Shown here: positions 14,885-20,498 of the stretch, piece after piece
How positions within the stretch are numbered: the stretch's first letter is position 1
Layout: each line of letters starts with the position of its first letter
IMG/VR virus record: IMGVR_UViG_3300042914_001141
Coordinates: 1-20,498 of that record
Origin: a virus
Strand: one strand, 5' to 3'
Length of the DNA: 20,498 nucleotides
Made by a program: the position numbers and the translations under genes
The notes under the pieces: generated by a model
The model's input: the letters and a program-made list of their open reading frames with translations, nothing else
The model's database searches: none
Told to the model about the DNA's origin: nothing

Positions 14885-15454
14885 ATGACCACACTTGTAG
14901 GGATACAGACAGCAACGAGTGTAGTGCTGGCTGCTGATAGCCAAATCACCGAAGATAATCTCCGCTCCATTGCATTGTCCACGCCCAAGATTGTAGAGGT
15001 TGGTCGGTATCTATTGGGCATCACGGGCGATACACGCCCTGGAGATATCTTGACCTATAACTGGAGACCGCCTGCTCCAAAGTATGGCGATGATCCCATC
15101 GTCTTTATGGGCAGGAAGGTTATCCCTTCCATCGTCAACACTTTCAGGGAACATAACTACGACTTCAACGAGGCACTCAAGGACAAGGACTCTGGGTTTG
15201 ATTACCTACTGGCCTTCAATGGAAATCTCTTTCACGTGGCCTGCGATCTATCGTTCTTCCAGTCCCAGTACGGAGCCTACGCAATCGGCTCCGGTGGGCA
15301 GTTCGCGCTGGGCTACCTCTACTCACAGGTCAAAGGCAACGCCATACCCTTCACACGGGCTGATCAGATAGCGAAACGCGCCATTGAAATCGCGTCGGTG
15401 CTTGACGTCAATACAAGCCTGCCCTTACAGTTGGTGGTACAGGAGAGGAATTGA
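14885..15454 (+). CDS. HslV/proteasome-like Ntn-hydrolase
   Basis: A 189-aa protein matching the HslV/20S proteasome beta fold. It starts M-T-T, so Met removal would expose Thr as the N-terminal nucleophile. VVLAADSQ (13-20) holds the conserved Asp (D18), STPKIVEVG (32-40) the catalytic Lys (K35), LLGITGDT (43-50) the GxxxG-like turn, and AYAIGSGGQFALGYL (131-145) the HslV-type SGG loop (136-138). ADQIAKRAIEIAS resembles the helix after it, and LDVNT parallels a late HslV segment. The length is close to bacterial HslV (about 175). Residues of about 55-75 form a small insertion. No unfoldase is seen here, so it may use a host ATPase or act alone on small substrates. It is first in the early operon. 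Confidence 0.85.
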   Translation: MTTLVGIQTATSVVLAADSQITEDNLRSIALSTPKIVEVGRYLLGITGDTRPGDILTYNWRPPAPKYGDDPIVFMGRKVIPSIVNTFREHNYDFNEALKDKDSGFDYLLAFNGNLFHVACDLSFFQSQYGAYAIGSGGQFALGYLYSQVKGNAIPFTRADQIAKRAIEIASVLDVNTSLPLQLVVQERN

Positions 15455-15455
15455 T

Positions 15456-15665
15456 ATGGCAGGTTGGCATAGGGACCCATATACCGTCTACATCAATAGG
15501 TCAAGCCCACGTAACTTTGGTCTTGGCTTTGATAGATACCAAGAACTTGATGACTATGGTTACATCATATTGGCTGACTCACTAGCCTTGAACTTTATAT
15601 TCTTCAACATTACAATTACCCGATGGAGGGAAGACGCAGTATGGAAGACATCAAAACGTTCTTAG
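15456..15665 (+). CDS. Small protein, unknown function
   Basis: A 69-aa protein from ATG 15456, preceded by AGGAGAGGAA (about 15441-15450). It is rich in aromatic residues (WHRDPYTVYINRSSP, NFGLGFDRYQELDDYGYIIL, FIFFNITITRW) with an alternating pattern that suggests beta-strands, but no recognised domain. It overlaps the nuclease gene by 25 bases. Several phages encode short proteins of this type near early promoters; no function can be assigned. Confidence 0.55.
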   Translation: MAGWHRDPYTVYINRSSPRNFGLGFDRYQELDDYGYIILADSLALNFIFFNITITRWREDAVWKTSKRS

Positions 15666-16585
15666 TGCAGGCACTGCACGACAAAGAGAACTCCAGGCCA
15701 CGCAGTACTCAGGTCCAGATAGGACCATCAGAGTTAGGTGGTTGCCGTCGTAGGGTGTGGTATCGGCTCAACAACCAGCCAGAGACCAACGAGCAAGAAC
15801 TAAAACTTGCCGCTATTATGGGAACAGCGATTCACGGAGCGATTGAAGAGGCGCTTAGCAAGCGAGACGATTTGCTGATAGAGACCACCGTCGAGTATGG
15901 TGGGATGAAGGCACACGTCGATCTCTTCATACCTGAAACGGGCGACGTGGTTGACTGGAAAACAACTAAATATAAGAACCTCTCGTACTTTCCTAGCCAG
16001 CAACAACGCTGGCAGGTACAGGTCTATGGTTACTTGATTGAGAAGTCTGGCAAGGGGAAGGTCAGTCGAGTCAATCTTGTAGCCATACCTCGTGATGGTG
16101 ATGAGCGTGACATCAAAGTCCACTCGGAAGCCTACGACGAGAAAGTAGCGTTAGAGGCTTTGTCGTGGTTAGAAGCCATCAAAGCCTCTGACGTTGCACC
16201 AGAACCAGAGCGTGATGAGTCTTACTGTAAGTTCTACTGCAAGTACTACGACGCCTCTGGGGAGATGGGATGCGTTGGTCTAAAAAAAGAACGTACAAAA
16301 ACTGAACAACCACCCATAGATAATCCTGAAATAGACTTACGAGCGCTTGAGTATCTTCAAGTTGATAAGGAGATCACAAGACTCGTGGCTAGGAAGGAAG
16401 CGCTCAGAGATGTATTCGCTGGGCTTACAGGTCTGACTCAATCGGGTATCGATATTCGATGGAGTACAGTACAGAATAATACCGTCGACAAGGAAGCAGT
16501 GGAGAAAGCACTAGGCTTCGTGCCGACAAAGCAAGGAAAGGAAAGCGCAAGGCTTTCAATCAAACTAATTACTGGAGGAATATAA
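15641..16585 (+). CDS. Cas4/RecB-type PD-(D/E)XK exonuclease with four-Cys cluster
   Basis: A 314-aa protein from ATG 15641, preceded by GGAGGG; an upstream in-frame ATG at 15623 lacks a ribosome site. Motifs appear in order: GGCRRRVWYRL (33-43, first Cys C35), MGTAIHGAIEEAL (60-72, H65), AHVDLFIPETGDVVDWKTTK (91-110, D94, D105, K107), QVQVYGYL (125-132), and CKFYCKYYDASGEMGC (196-211), giving C196, C200 and C211. One N-terminal and three C-terminal Cys are the 4Fe-4S arrangement of Cas4 and AddB-like nucleases. A C-terminal region of about 100 residues follows. It probably resects DNA ends for phage recombination or replication, or degrades host DNA. No cas1/cas2 or CRISPR is nearby. Confidence 0.85.
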   Translation: MEDIKTFLVQALHDKENSRPRSTQVQIGPSELGGCRRRVWYRLNNQPETNEQELKLAAIMGTAIHGAIEEALSKRDDLLIETTVEYGGMKAHVDLFIPETGDVVDWKTTKYKNLSYFPSQQQRWQVQVYGYLIEKSGKGKVSRVNLVAIPRDGDERDIKVHSEAYDEKVALEALSWLEAIKASDVAPEPERDESYCKFYCKYYDASGEMGCVGLKKERTKTEQPPIDNPEIDLRALEYLQVDKEITRLVARKEALRDVFAGLTGLTQSGIDIRWSTVQNNTVDKEAVEKALGFVPTKQGKESARLSIKLITGGI

Positions 16586-16586
16586 A

Positions 16587-16976
16587 ATGGCTGCACCCGA
16601 TACAACGAAGTTCCAGGTGAACTTCAAGTTGGCTGACGGAACACTCGTCAACATCTATGCGCAGGACTCTACTGAACTAGAGACCTCGCTTACTACGATT
16701 CAAGATACGGCGTCGTTGATCCACAGTGTGAGTCAATCTTTGGGAAGCGCTCCGCAAACTGGGGGATACCGTCGTAGTTTCGTACCAAAGTCCGACACAC
16801 CAGTGGCACAACCAGCATCTACCGAATCACCAGCAGTAGTTGAAGGACAGTCACCGAGTTGTAAGCACGGCGTTATGACCTACCGTACTGGTACGTCAGC
16901 GCGTGGACCTTGGAAGGGTTGGATGTGTGCTGCGCCAAAGGGTGCAGTAGACAAGTGCCAGACCATCTGGGCGTAA
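16587..16976 (+). CDS. Zinc-binding protein paired with the nuclease, unknown function
   Basis: A 129-aa protein with GGAGGA before its ATG. It has an N-terminal beta domain (FQVNFKLADGTLVNIYAQDS), a disordered Pro/Ser/Thr linker (about 62-90) and a C-terminal zinc motif: CKHGVMTYRTGTSARGPW (C92, H94), GWMCAAPKG (C114) and DKCQTIW (C124). This C-x-H...C...C module is frequent in small actinophage proteins downstream of RecB-like nucleases. It may bind single-stranded DNA beside the nuclease; that is inference from its place in the operon. It starts one base after the nuclease stop. Confidence 0.7.
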   Translation: MAAPDTTKFQVNFKLADGTLVNIYAQDSTELETSLTTIQDTASLIHSVSQSLGSAPQTGGYRRSFVPKSDTPVAQPASTESPAVVEGQSPSCKHGVMTYRTGTSARGPWKGWMCAAPKGAVDKCQTIWA

Positions 16977-16979
16977 ACC

Positions 16980-17294
16980 GTGAGGGGGCCAAGAGATTTC
17001 GAGGCCCCACTCTGCGCTCAAACTGACCCAGAAGCGTTCTTTCCAGAGAAGGGTCACACACCTCCGCGCTCTGTCAAAGAGACTTGCTTTCGGTGTGAAC
17101 ATCAAGTTGAGTGTGCTGAATGGGGCTTGAAGCACGAAAGGTTTGGGATATGGGGCGGTCTTACTGAGAGGCAACGTCGCGTCATTCGCCGACAAAGAAA
17201 CATAGTTGTAGATCATATTCCAGTGGAGGTGTTCATTGCTAAAACTATCCCGCGCTTGGGGGACAGTAACAACCAAAGCAACACCACTACCTGA
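16980..17294 (+). CDS. WhiB-family iron-sulfur transcription factor
   Basis: A 104-aa protein with the WhiB signature: C12, then C36-x-x-C39 and C45 (TCFRCEHQVECAEWGL) to hold a 4Fe-4S cluster, D16-P-E-A-F-F after the first Cys, the GIWGG turn (56-60) and a basic tail (ERQRRVIRRQR). WhiB proteins bind the sigma factor and redirect transcription. Phage copies, such as TM4 WhiB, can interfere with host WhiB function. It starts at GTG 16980, three bases after the previous stop and without a clear ribosome site, so it is coupled. The last 20 residues overlap the next gene. This is the strongest sign of an actinobacterial host. Confidence 0.9.
   Translation: MRGPRDFEAPLCAQTDPEAFFPEKGHTPPRSVKETCFRCEHQVECAEWGLKHERFGIWGGLTERQRRVIRRQRNIVVDHIPVEVFIAKTIPRLGDSNNQSNTTT
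17225..17230 (+). promoter_or_regulatory. Shine-Dalgarno GGAGGT deciding the TTG start of the helicase gene
   Basis: GGAGGT lies five bases before TTG 17236, inside the 3' end of the WhiB gene. This strong site is the main reason for accepting the rare TTG start. Confidence 0.65.
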
Positions 17295-18075
17295 AGTCTG
17301 GAAGGACCTTACCAAACAAGACATTAGATTTCGCAGGGGTCAGGTTTGTATGATTGCTGCAGCGCCTAACGCTGGCAAATCAATGCTTGCTTTGGTCTAT
17401 GCAATCAGGGCAGGTATACCGACACTTTTCTTCTCTGCTGATACTGACACGGCAACCGTAATGCTAAGGACCGCAGCAGCGGTCTCTGGTCATTCACAGT
17501 TGACCGTCGAGCAACAGTTAGACCGTGACCCTAGAGCCTACGCTGATGCGATGAGACAGGCTGAACATATCCAGTGGGTCTTTGACTCTTCACCAAGTCT
17601 TGATGATATCGAGATGGAAGTGAAGGCATACCTTGAACTCTATGGTGAGATGCCACAACTTATCGTCATAGACAATTTGATGAATGTTGTCTCAGAGTCA
17701 GACAATGAGTGGGCAGGGCTTCGAGCGATTATGGCAGAACTGCACGATATGGCTCGCAAGACTGAGGCCTGTGTGATGGTCTTGCACCACGTCTCAGAGG
17801 CGTCAGAGTACGGCTCACCTGAGATGCCACCACCACGTCGGGCTATTCACGGCAAGGTCTCACAGTTACCAGCAATGATCTGCACCCTGGGCTATGACCC
17901 TATGAACAGAACTTTGAGGGTAGCCGCTGTCAAGAATCGCTTTGGAAAACACACTGCCAATGGAAGCGAATGGGCTACCTTTTCGGTAAACTTTGCTTCG
18001 TGTCAGATAGAACCAGCCGATAGCGAAGTAGGTCGTATGTTCTACAGAGATGCTCTACACGAGAGTAGAAAATGA
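17236..18075 (+). CDS. DnaB/RepA-like RecA-fold ATPase, putative replicative helicase
   Basis: A 279-aa protein from TTG 17236. The Walker A is APNAGKS (43-49; Ala replaces the usual first Gly), FFSADTD (65-71) follows strand 2, Walker B is LIVIDNL (142-148), and a VMVLHHVSE strand and a late VAAVKNRFGKH segment match motif H3/H4 regions of DnaB-type helicases. It lacks the N-terminal primase-binding domain of bacterial DnaB and is about 280 residues, the size of RepA/gp4-core helicases. It probably unwinds DNA at the phage fork with the primase genes downstream. It overlaps WhiB by 59 bases and the next gene by four (ATGA). It could also be a RecA-like recombination ATPase. Confidence 0.8.
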   Translation: MLKLSRAWGTVTTKATPLPEVWKDLTKQDIRFRRGQVCMIAAAPNAGKSMLALVYAIRAGIPTLFFSADTDTATVMLRTAAAVSGHSQLTVEQQLDRDPRAYADAMRQAEHIQWVFDSSPSLDDIEMEVKAYLELYGEMPQLIVIDNLMNVVSESDNEWAGLRAIMAELHDMARKTEACVMVLHHVSEASEYGSPEMPPPRRAIHGKVSQLPAMICTLGYDPMNRTLRVAAVKNRFGKHTANGSEWATFSVNFASCQIEPADSEVGRMFYRDALHESRK

Positions 18076-18764
18076 ACGCGAACCTTGTCATCATCCCTAC
18101 ACGTGGTAGGCCAGAGAGCGCTGAACGCGCTGTCACCTACCTCAAGGAACACAGCAGGGTTTCTGACATTGTGCTTGGTCTTGATGAGGATGACGAGCAT
18201 AACTATCCGAGGCTTGATGGTGTGATGTATGAGGTAGGTCCACGTGAATATATGATTGCTACTCTCAACAAGATAGCGATGAAGTATGTTGATAACTACC
18301 TCTTCTTCACCTTCTTGGGTGATGACAACATCGTGACCACCGAAGGGTGGGATGTGGCTATGTCTGTCACCTTAGGCAAGCGCGGATACGGCATTGCCTA
18401 CGGCAACGATATGTTGCAAGGGGACAAGTTGCCTACCTCAGTAATGGTGACAACCAATGTCGTCAAGGCGCTGGGGTTTATGGCTCCGCCACAACTCAAG
18501 CATCTCTACGCTGATAACTTCTGGCAGGTATTAGGCAGAGGCTTGGGTTCCTACTATTACTTTCCCAGCGTGTACTGGGAGCATCTGCACTTCATCAATG
18601 GAAAGGCAGAGAAGGATGTCATCTACGCAGAGGCTAACTCCAAGGATCGCTACCTCAAAGATCGTAAGGCCTTTGAGAAGTATATGAAGAAGCATTATGT
18701 CAATGATGTGCTTAGGGTCAAGGAGGCGTTAGGTGTCAACCTACAACAAGACCAAGGGGACTAA
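18072..18764 (+). CDS. GT-A fold glycosyltransferase in the replication module
   Basis: A 230-aa protein with GT2-like signs: VIIPTRGRPESAERAV (6-21), the metal-site candidate LDEDDE (37-42), ATLNKIAMKYVDNYLFF (63-79) and FLGDDN (81-86) with GWDVAM following, the pattern of a nucleotide-sugar site. W-E-H-L-H-F (about 170) may be an active-site loop. It is distinct from the enzyme at 4232 and has no TPR region. It lies between a helicase and a Holliday-junction-type nuclease, overlapping both, so it is expressed with DNA-replication genes. That suggests glycosylation of phage DNA or of a host early target. Substrate unknown; T4 DNA glucosyltransferases have another (GT-B) fold. Confidence 0.8.
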   Translation: MNANLVIIPTRGRPESAERAVTYLKEHSRVSDIVLGLDEDDEHNYPRLDGVMYEVGPREYMIATLNKIAMKYVDNYLFFTFLGDDNIVTTEGWDVAMSVTLGKRGYGIAYGNDMLQGDKLPTSVMVTTNVVKALGFMAPPQLKHLYADNFWQVLGRGLGSYYYFPSVYWEHLHFINGKAEKDVIYAEANSKDRYLKDRKAFEKYMKKHYVNDVLRVKEALGVNLQQDQGD

Positions 18765-19083
18765 GTTCGAGACGGATGTGATGAAGTACCTGCGCTCGCT
18801 AGGCCACTTCGTTGAGCGCCTTGCCAAGGCTGGGGCCAATGACGAGGGTGACCTCGTTGCCATAGTCGCAGGTCAGACCTATGTTCTGGAACTCAAAAAC
18901 CGTAAGAAGATTGATCTGCCTGCCTTCTGGAGCGAAGCGCAGGTGGAAGCCGAGAACTATGCGAAGGCTCGTGGACTCGCCTCTAGCCCACCTGCCTTCG
19001 TCATAGTCAAACGTAGGAACGCATCAATAGAGAGGGCGTGGGTCATCCAGCCTTTGGAGAACTGGGCAAAGGAGAAGGAATGA
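18733..19083 (+). CDS. Holliday-junction-resolvase-type PD-(D/E)XK nuclease
   Basis: A 116-aa protein from GTG 18733, with GGAGG (18722-18726) upstream, overlapping the previous gene by 32 bases. It shows the archaeal Hjc/VRR-like layout: KGTKFETDVMKYLRSLG (8-24, E13), ANDEGDLVAI (35-44, D40) and VLELKNRKK (51-59, the E-x-K motif E53/K55), then Q70 in a helix. It probably resolves or trims branched DNA during replication and packaging. Small size and lack of other domains are normal for the group. Its stop overlaps the next ATG (ATGA). Confidence 0.8.
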   Translation: MSTYNKTKGTKFETDVMKYLRSLGHFVERLAKAGANDEGDLVAIVAGQTYVLELKNRKKIDLPAFWSEAQVEAENYAKARGLASSPPAFVIVKRRNASIERAWVIQPLENWAKEKE

Positions 19084-19283
19084 ACACGCTTCAGTATTCT
19101 ATTACGTGTAATTGCGGAATAACGATTATTGGAAACTCTGAAAAGGGGTTAGTGGAACTTGTCAAACTGCATAACGAGAGTGGCAGATGGCATCTAATGT
19201 GGAAAAACTATTACAACATTATTCAAAAGACAGAGATAGAAGAAAGAATAGAAAGGGAGAACAGTGCCAACACCACAGGGTGA
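19080..19283 (+). CDS. Small CxCG protein, unknown function
   Basis: A 67-aa protein from ATG 19080, overlapping the nuclease stop, with GGAG and AAGGA just upstream. It starts MNTLQYSITCNCGITIIGNS, where C10 and C12 with G13 look like half of a zinc site, then EKGLVELVKLHNESGRWHLM, which may supply His residues. The tail is polar and charged. Small proteins of this kind occur in actinophage early operons; no function is known. Confidence 0.6.
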   Translation: MNTLQYSITCNCGITIIGNSEKGLVELVKLHNESGRWHLMWKNYYNIIQKTEIEERIERENSANTTG

Positions 19284-19416
19284 TATCACCAGTAGCAATA
19301 TATGGAGCCAGCCAGAAGAGGAGAGTCAAGATGATTTGTCAACCGTGCCAGACAGCGGGGGAATTGAACAGCCAGCAGAAGATCAAGGAAGCGACGAAAC
19401 TACACAAGAAGTGTAA
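19264..19416 (+). CDS. Small acidic ORF, uncertain
   Basis: A 50-aa ORF from GTG 19264, preceded by GGGAG at good distance. The product (MPTPQGDITSSNIWSQPEEE, then SQDDLSTVPDSGG and the end GSDETTQEV) is acidic and probably disordered. It is in the same frame as the primase zinc gene, which begins ten bases after its TAA, so suppression of that single stop would join the two. It overlaps the Cys-rich ORF at 19331 by 86 bases. Real but unknown, or a decayed N-terminal part; support is limited to the ribosome site and spacing. Confidence 0.45.
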   Translation: MPTPQGDITSSNIWSQPEEESQDDLSTVPDSGGIEQPAEDQGSDETTQEV

Positions 19417-19504
19417 GGATTGCGAATGTCAACACAAGACTGGAACAGGGTGGTTCGTTCGAAAGGGAGAAAAGGTAGGTCTGCATCAAACGCAATCTCC
19501 ATAG
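19331..19504 (+). CDS. Cys/His-rich zinc protein, nested across two other ORFs
   Basis: A 57-aa ORF from ATG 19331, with GGAG seven bases upstream (19320-19323). The product MICQPCQTAGELNSQQK, then KLHKKCKDCECQHKTGTGW, has C-x-x-C, H, C-x-x-C-x-C and H, with the CQHKTG ending typical of small actinophage zinc proteins. It occupies another frame than the acidic ORF (overlap 86 bases) and the primase gene (overlap 79 bases). The motif density is unlikely by chance. The start at ATG is preferred over a frame opening further upstream at 19187, which has no support. Confidence 0.6.
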   Translation: MICQPCQTAGELNSQQKIKEATKLHKKCKDCECQHKTGTGWFVRKGEKVGLHQTQSP

Positions 19505-19803
19505 AGGTTATCGTTTCCCACTACGGCGGTGAGGTCAGGCAGGGCCGAGCCGCTTCGGTCAAGTGTTGTATTCACGACGACTCCAGACGGAGTGCAGTCA
19601 TCAACACCTACGACAACCTGTACTTCTGCCACACGTGCGGTAAGGGCGGGTCAGCAATAGATGTGATAATGGAAAAAGAGGGGTTAGGGTACAAAGATGC
19701 AGTCAGCCGTGCAGACGAGATCATTGTTGGAAGCGGTGGTGAGGTACAGTCAAAGCCTCGACGAGGCAACCGTAGCGTATCTCGAAGGACGTGGTATATC
19801 TAA
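19426..19803 (+). CDS. Primase zinc-finger (CHC2) protein
   Basis: A 125-aa protein from ATG 19426, with AAGGA upstream. It carries a DnaG CHC2-type zinc finger: CCIHDDSRRSAVINTYD (C47 and H50), then YFCHTCGKGGSAIDVI (C68 and C71). VIVSHYGGEV before it is the usual lead-in. The zinc domain recognises template sites for primer synthesis. The catalytic TOPRIM part is in the next, overlapping gene, so this phage has a split primase. The tail KPRRGNRSVSRRTWYI is basic and may be out-of-frame read into the next gene. Confidence 0.85.
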   Translation: MSTQDWNRVVRSKGRKGRSASNAISIEVIVSHYGGEVRQGRAASVKCCIHDDSRRSAVINTYDNLYFCHTCGKGGSAIDVIMEKEGLGYKDAVSRADEIIVGSGGEVQSKPRRGNRSVSRRTWYI

Positions 19804-20341
19804 GGAAGTGGCCGAGCAGATGACGCTCGGCACAGTTGTTGACCCAGCAGAGGGTCATCAAGATTATGTGGGCTGGCTATCCATTCCCTACATAACAGCG
19901 ATGGGCCACTGCGTAGCGGTGAAGTTTCGTCGCATTGACGATGGCAAGCCGAAGTATGGCCAACCTACTGGACAGAAGGCGCACCCATACAATGTGTCCG
20001 ACATTCTCGTTGAGTCACCATTCGTGGTGGTCTGTGAGGGTGAGTTGGATGCGATCATCTTGTCGTCCATTGTGGGTATCCCAGCGGTAGGTATTCCTGG
20101 AGTGCAGGCGTGGAAGCCACACTTTGCCAAGTTATTCACTGGCTATGAGGTTGTCTATGTCGTAGGTGATAACGACGTGAAAGAAGATGGCACAAACCCA
20201 GGGGCAGAGTTCGCTCGGCGTGTCCAGCACGAACTCACAAATGGGGTTATAGTAACATTACCACCCAATACGGACATCAATGAATACTACTTGTCCAATG
20301 GGCCTGACGAACTACGGAAACTATTTGGAGGAGTGAAGTGA
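19697..20341 (+). CDS. Primase TOPRIM-domain protein
   Basis: A 214-aa protein in another frame than the zinc gene, overlapping it by 107 bases if ATG 19697 is used (AGGG at 19686-19689 upstream). A GTG at 19736 or 19739 is also possible, because recognisable homology begins near SLDEATVAYLEGRGISKEVA. The TOPRIM core is FVVVCEGELDAI (109-120, E114) and VVYVVGDND (152-160, D158/D160), with PAVGIPGVQAWK between. W-L-S-I-P-Y and VKFRRIDDGKPKYG are the usual N-terminal strands. It should form the primer-synthesising half of the primase with the zinc protein, and works with the helicase at 17236. Confidence 0.85.
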   Translation: MQSAVQTRSLLEAVVRYSQSLDEATVAYLEGRGISKEVAEQMTLGTVVDPAEGHQDYVGWLSIPYITAMGHCVAVKFRRIDDGKPKYGQPTGQKAHPYNVSDILVESPFVVVCEGELDAIILSSIVGIPAVGIPGVQAWKPHFAKLFTGYEVVYVVGDNDVKEDGTNPGAEFARRVQHELTNGVIVTLPPNTDINEYYLSNGPDELRKLFGGVK

Positions 20342-20498
20342 GTGACAACCAAGCGGGAGTTACAGGAAGTGGCAGAATTGTTGACGGGTATGGGAATGAT
20401 TATAGTGTCGATGAACTACAAGGATGGAACAATAACAGTCCGTCCAATCCCCACAAAGGCATAGACGATGAGTTCATCAGAGATGTCTGGACTATTCT
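20338..20498 (+). CDS. Unknown protein, 3' end outside window
   Basis: An open frame from GTG 20338, overlapping the previous stop (GTGA), with GGAGGAG at 20327-20333. It remains open to the right edge (53 residues seen): MSDNQAGVTGSGRIVDGYGN, then DELQGWNNNS and DDEFIRDVWTI. It is acidic and polar, with no known motif in this part. A second small ORF in another frame (20342-20464) shares the same ribosome site. Confidence 0.5.
   Translation, partial: MSDNQAGVTGSGRIVDGYGNDYSVDELQGWNNNSPSNPHKGIDDEFIRDVWTI
20342..20464 (+). CDS. Alternative 40-aa ORF overlapping the last gene, uncertain
   Basis: From GTG 20342 the frame reads MTTKRELQEVAELLTGMGMI and ends TVRPIPTKA at TAG 20462-20464. The product looks protein-like (a helix then two strands), and the GGAGGAG site lies at usable distance. 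It competes with the longer frame starting four bases earlier; only one, or both, may be translated. Confidence 0.3.
   Translation: MTTKRELQEVAELLTGMGMIIVSMNYKDGTITVRPIPTKA

Noticed and set aside
14671-14937. Plus-strand ORF of 88 codons through the control region
   Set aside because: It crosses the minus-strand gene start, the hairpins and the start of the HslV-like gene; it has no ribosome site and no protein-like pattern.
15641-16585. Reading the four-Cys nuclease as part of a CRISPR-Cas locus
   Set aside because: No cas1, cas2 or repeat array is present; RecB/Cas4-like nucleases are common in phage replication operons.
19187-19330. Upstream extension of the nested Cys-rich ORF to ATG 19187
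   Set aside because: The extension is a shadow of the 19080 gene and the strong GGAG site belongs to ATG 19331.

Overview
The window is a segment of a tailed double-stranded DNA phage, almost certainly one that infects Actinobacteria. It shows dense plus-strand gene packing with start/stop overlaps, a head-tail-fibre-lysis order, a strong terminator after lysis, and then a DNA replication module. The host call rests mainly on a WhiB-family gene (16980-17294), a family essentially confined to Actinobacteria and their phages, and on several small proteins of actinophage type. No integrase, repressor or tRNA is seen. The structural block carries a 739-aa nozzle-like protein and no tape-measure, sheath or long-tail genes, which suggests a short-tailed (podovirus) virion; this is an inference. 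The window is internal to the genome: portal and terminase lie off the left edge, polymerase off the right.

Layout. 1-306: C-terminus of a probable scaffold protein. 335-1264: major capsid protein, followed by a long RNA hairpin (1276-1310). 1329-2818: seven small head-associated or unknown proteins, the last four mostly very Lys-rich. 2830-5302: two small virion proteins, a collagen-like protein without a single Lys, Arg or His, and a family-2 glycosyltransferase with a TPR-like tail. 5306-6202: putative head-tail adaptor. 6212-10820: a cassette of fibre or decoration proteins, made of a repeat-type fibre protein, a small beta protein, three related lectin-like proteins, an Ala-rich helical protein and two poly-glycine adhesins. 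10831-13439: a small conserved protein and the nozzle-like protein. 13449-14317: holin-like, M15-type endolysin, second holin-like. 14340-14410: two terminators.

14477-14884 is a control region: one minus-strand zinc-ribbon gene with its own promoter, converging on the late operon, and a divergent promoter region with hairpins and an inverted repeat. From 14885 rightward runs the early or replication operon: an HslV/proteasome-like Ntn hydrolase (probably leaderless), a small unknown, a Cas4/RecB-type nuclease with four Cys, a zinc-binding protein, WhiB, a DnaB-like ATPase, a second glycosyltransferase, a Holliday-junction-resolvase-type nuclease, small proteins including a nested ORF, and a primase split into a CHC2 zinc gene and a TOPRIM gene.

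The most interesting points are the pairing of a Thr-rich collagen-like virion protein with a glycosyltransferase, which suggests a glycosylated virion collagen; the phage-encoded HslV-like protease without a visible ATPase; a second glycosyltransferase inside the replication operon; short N-terminal tags shared by otherwise different fibre proteins; and a cysteine-rich ORF nested across the junction of two genes.
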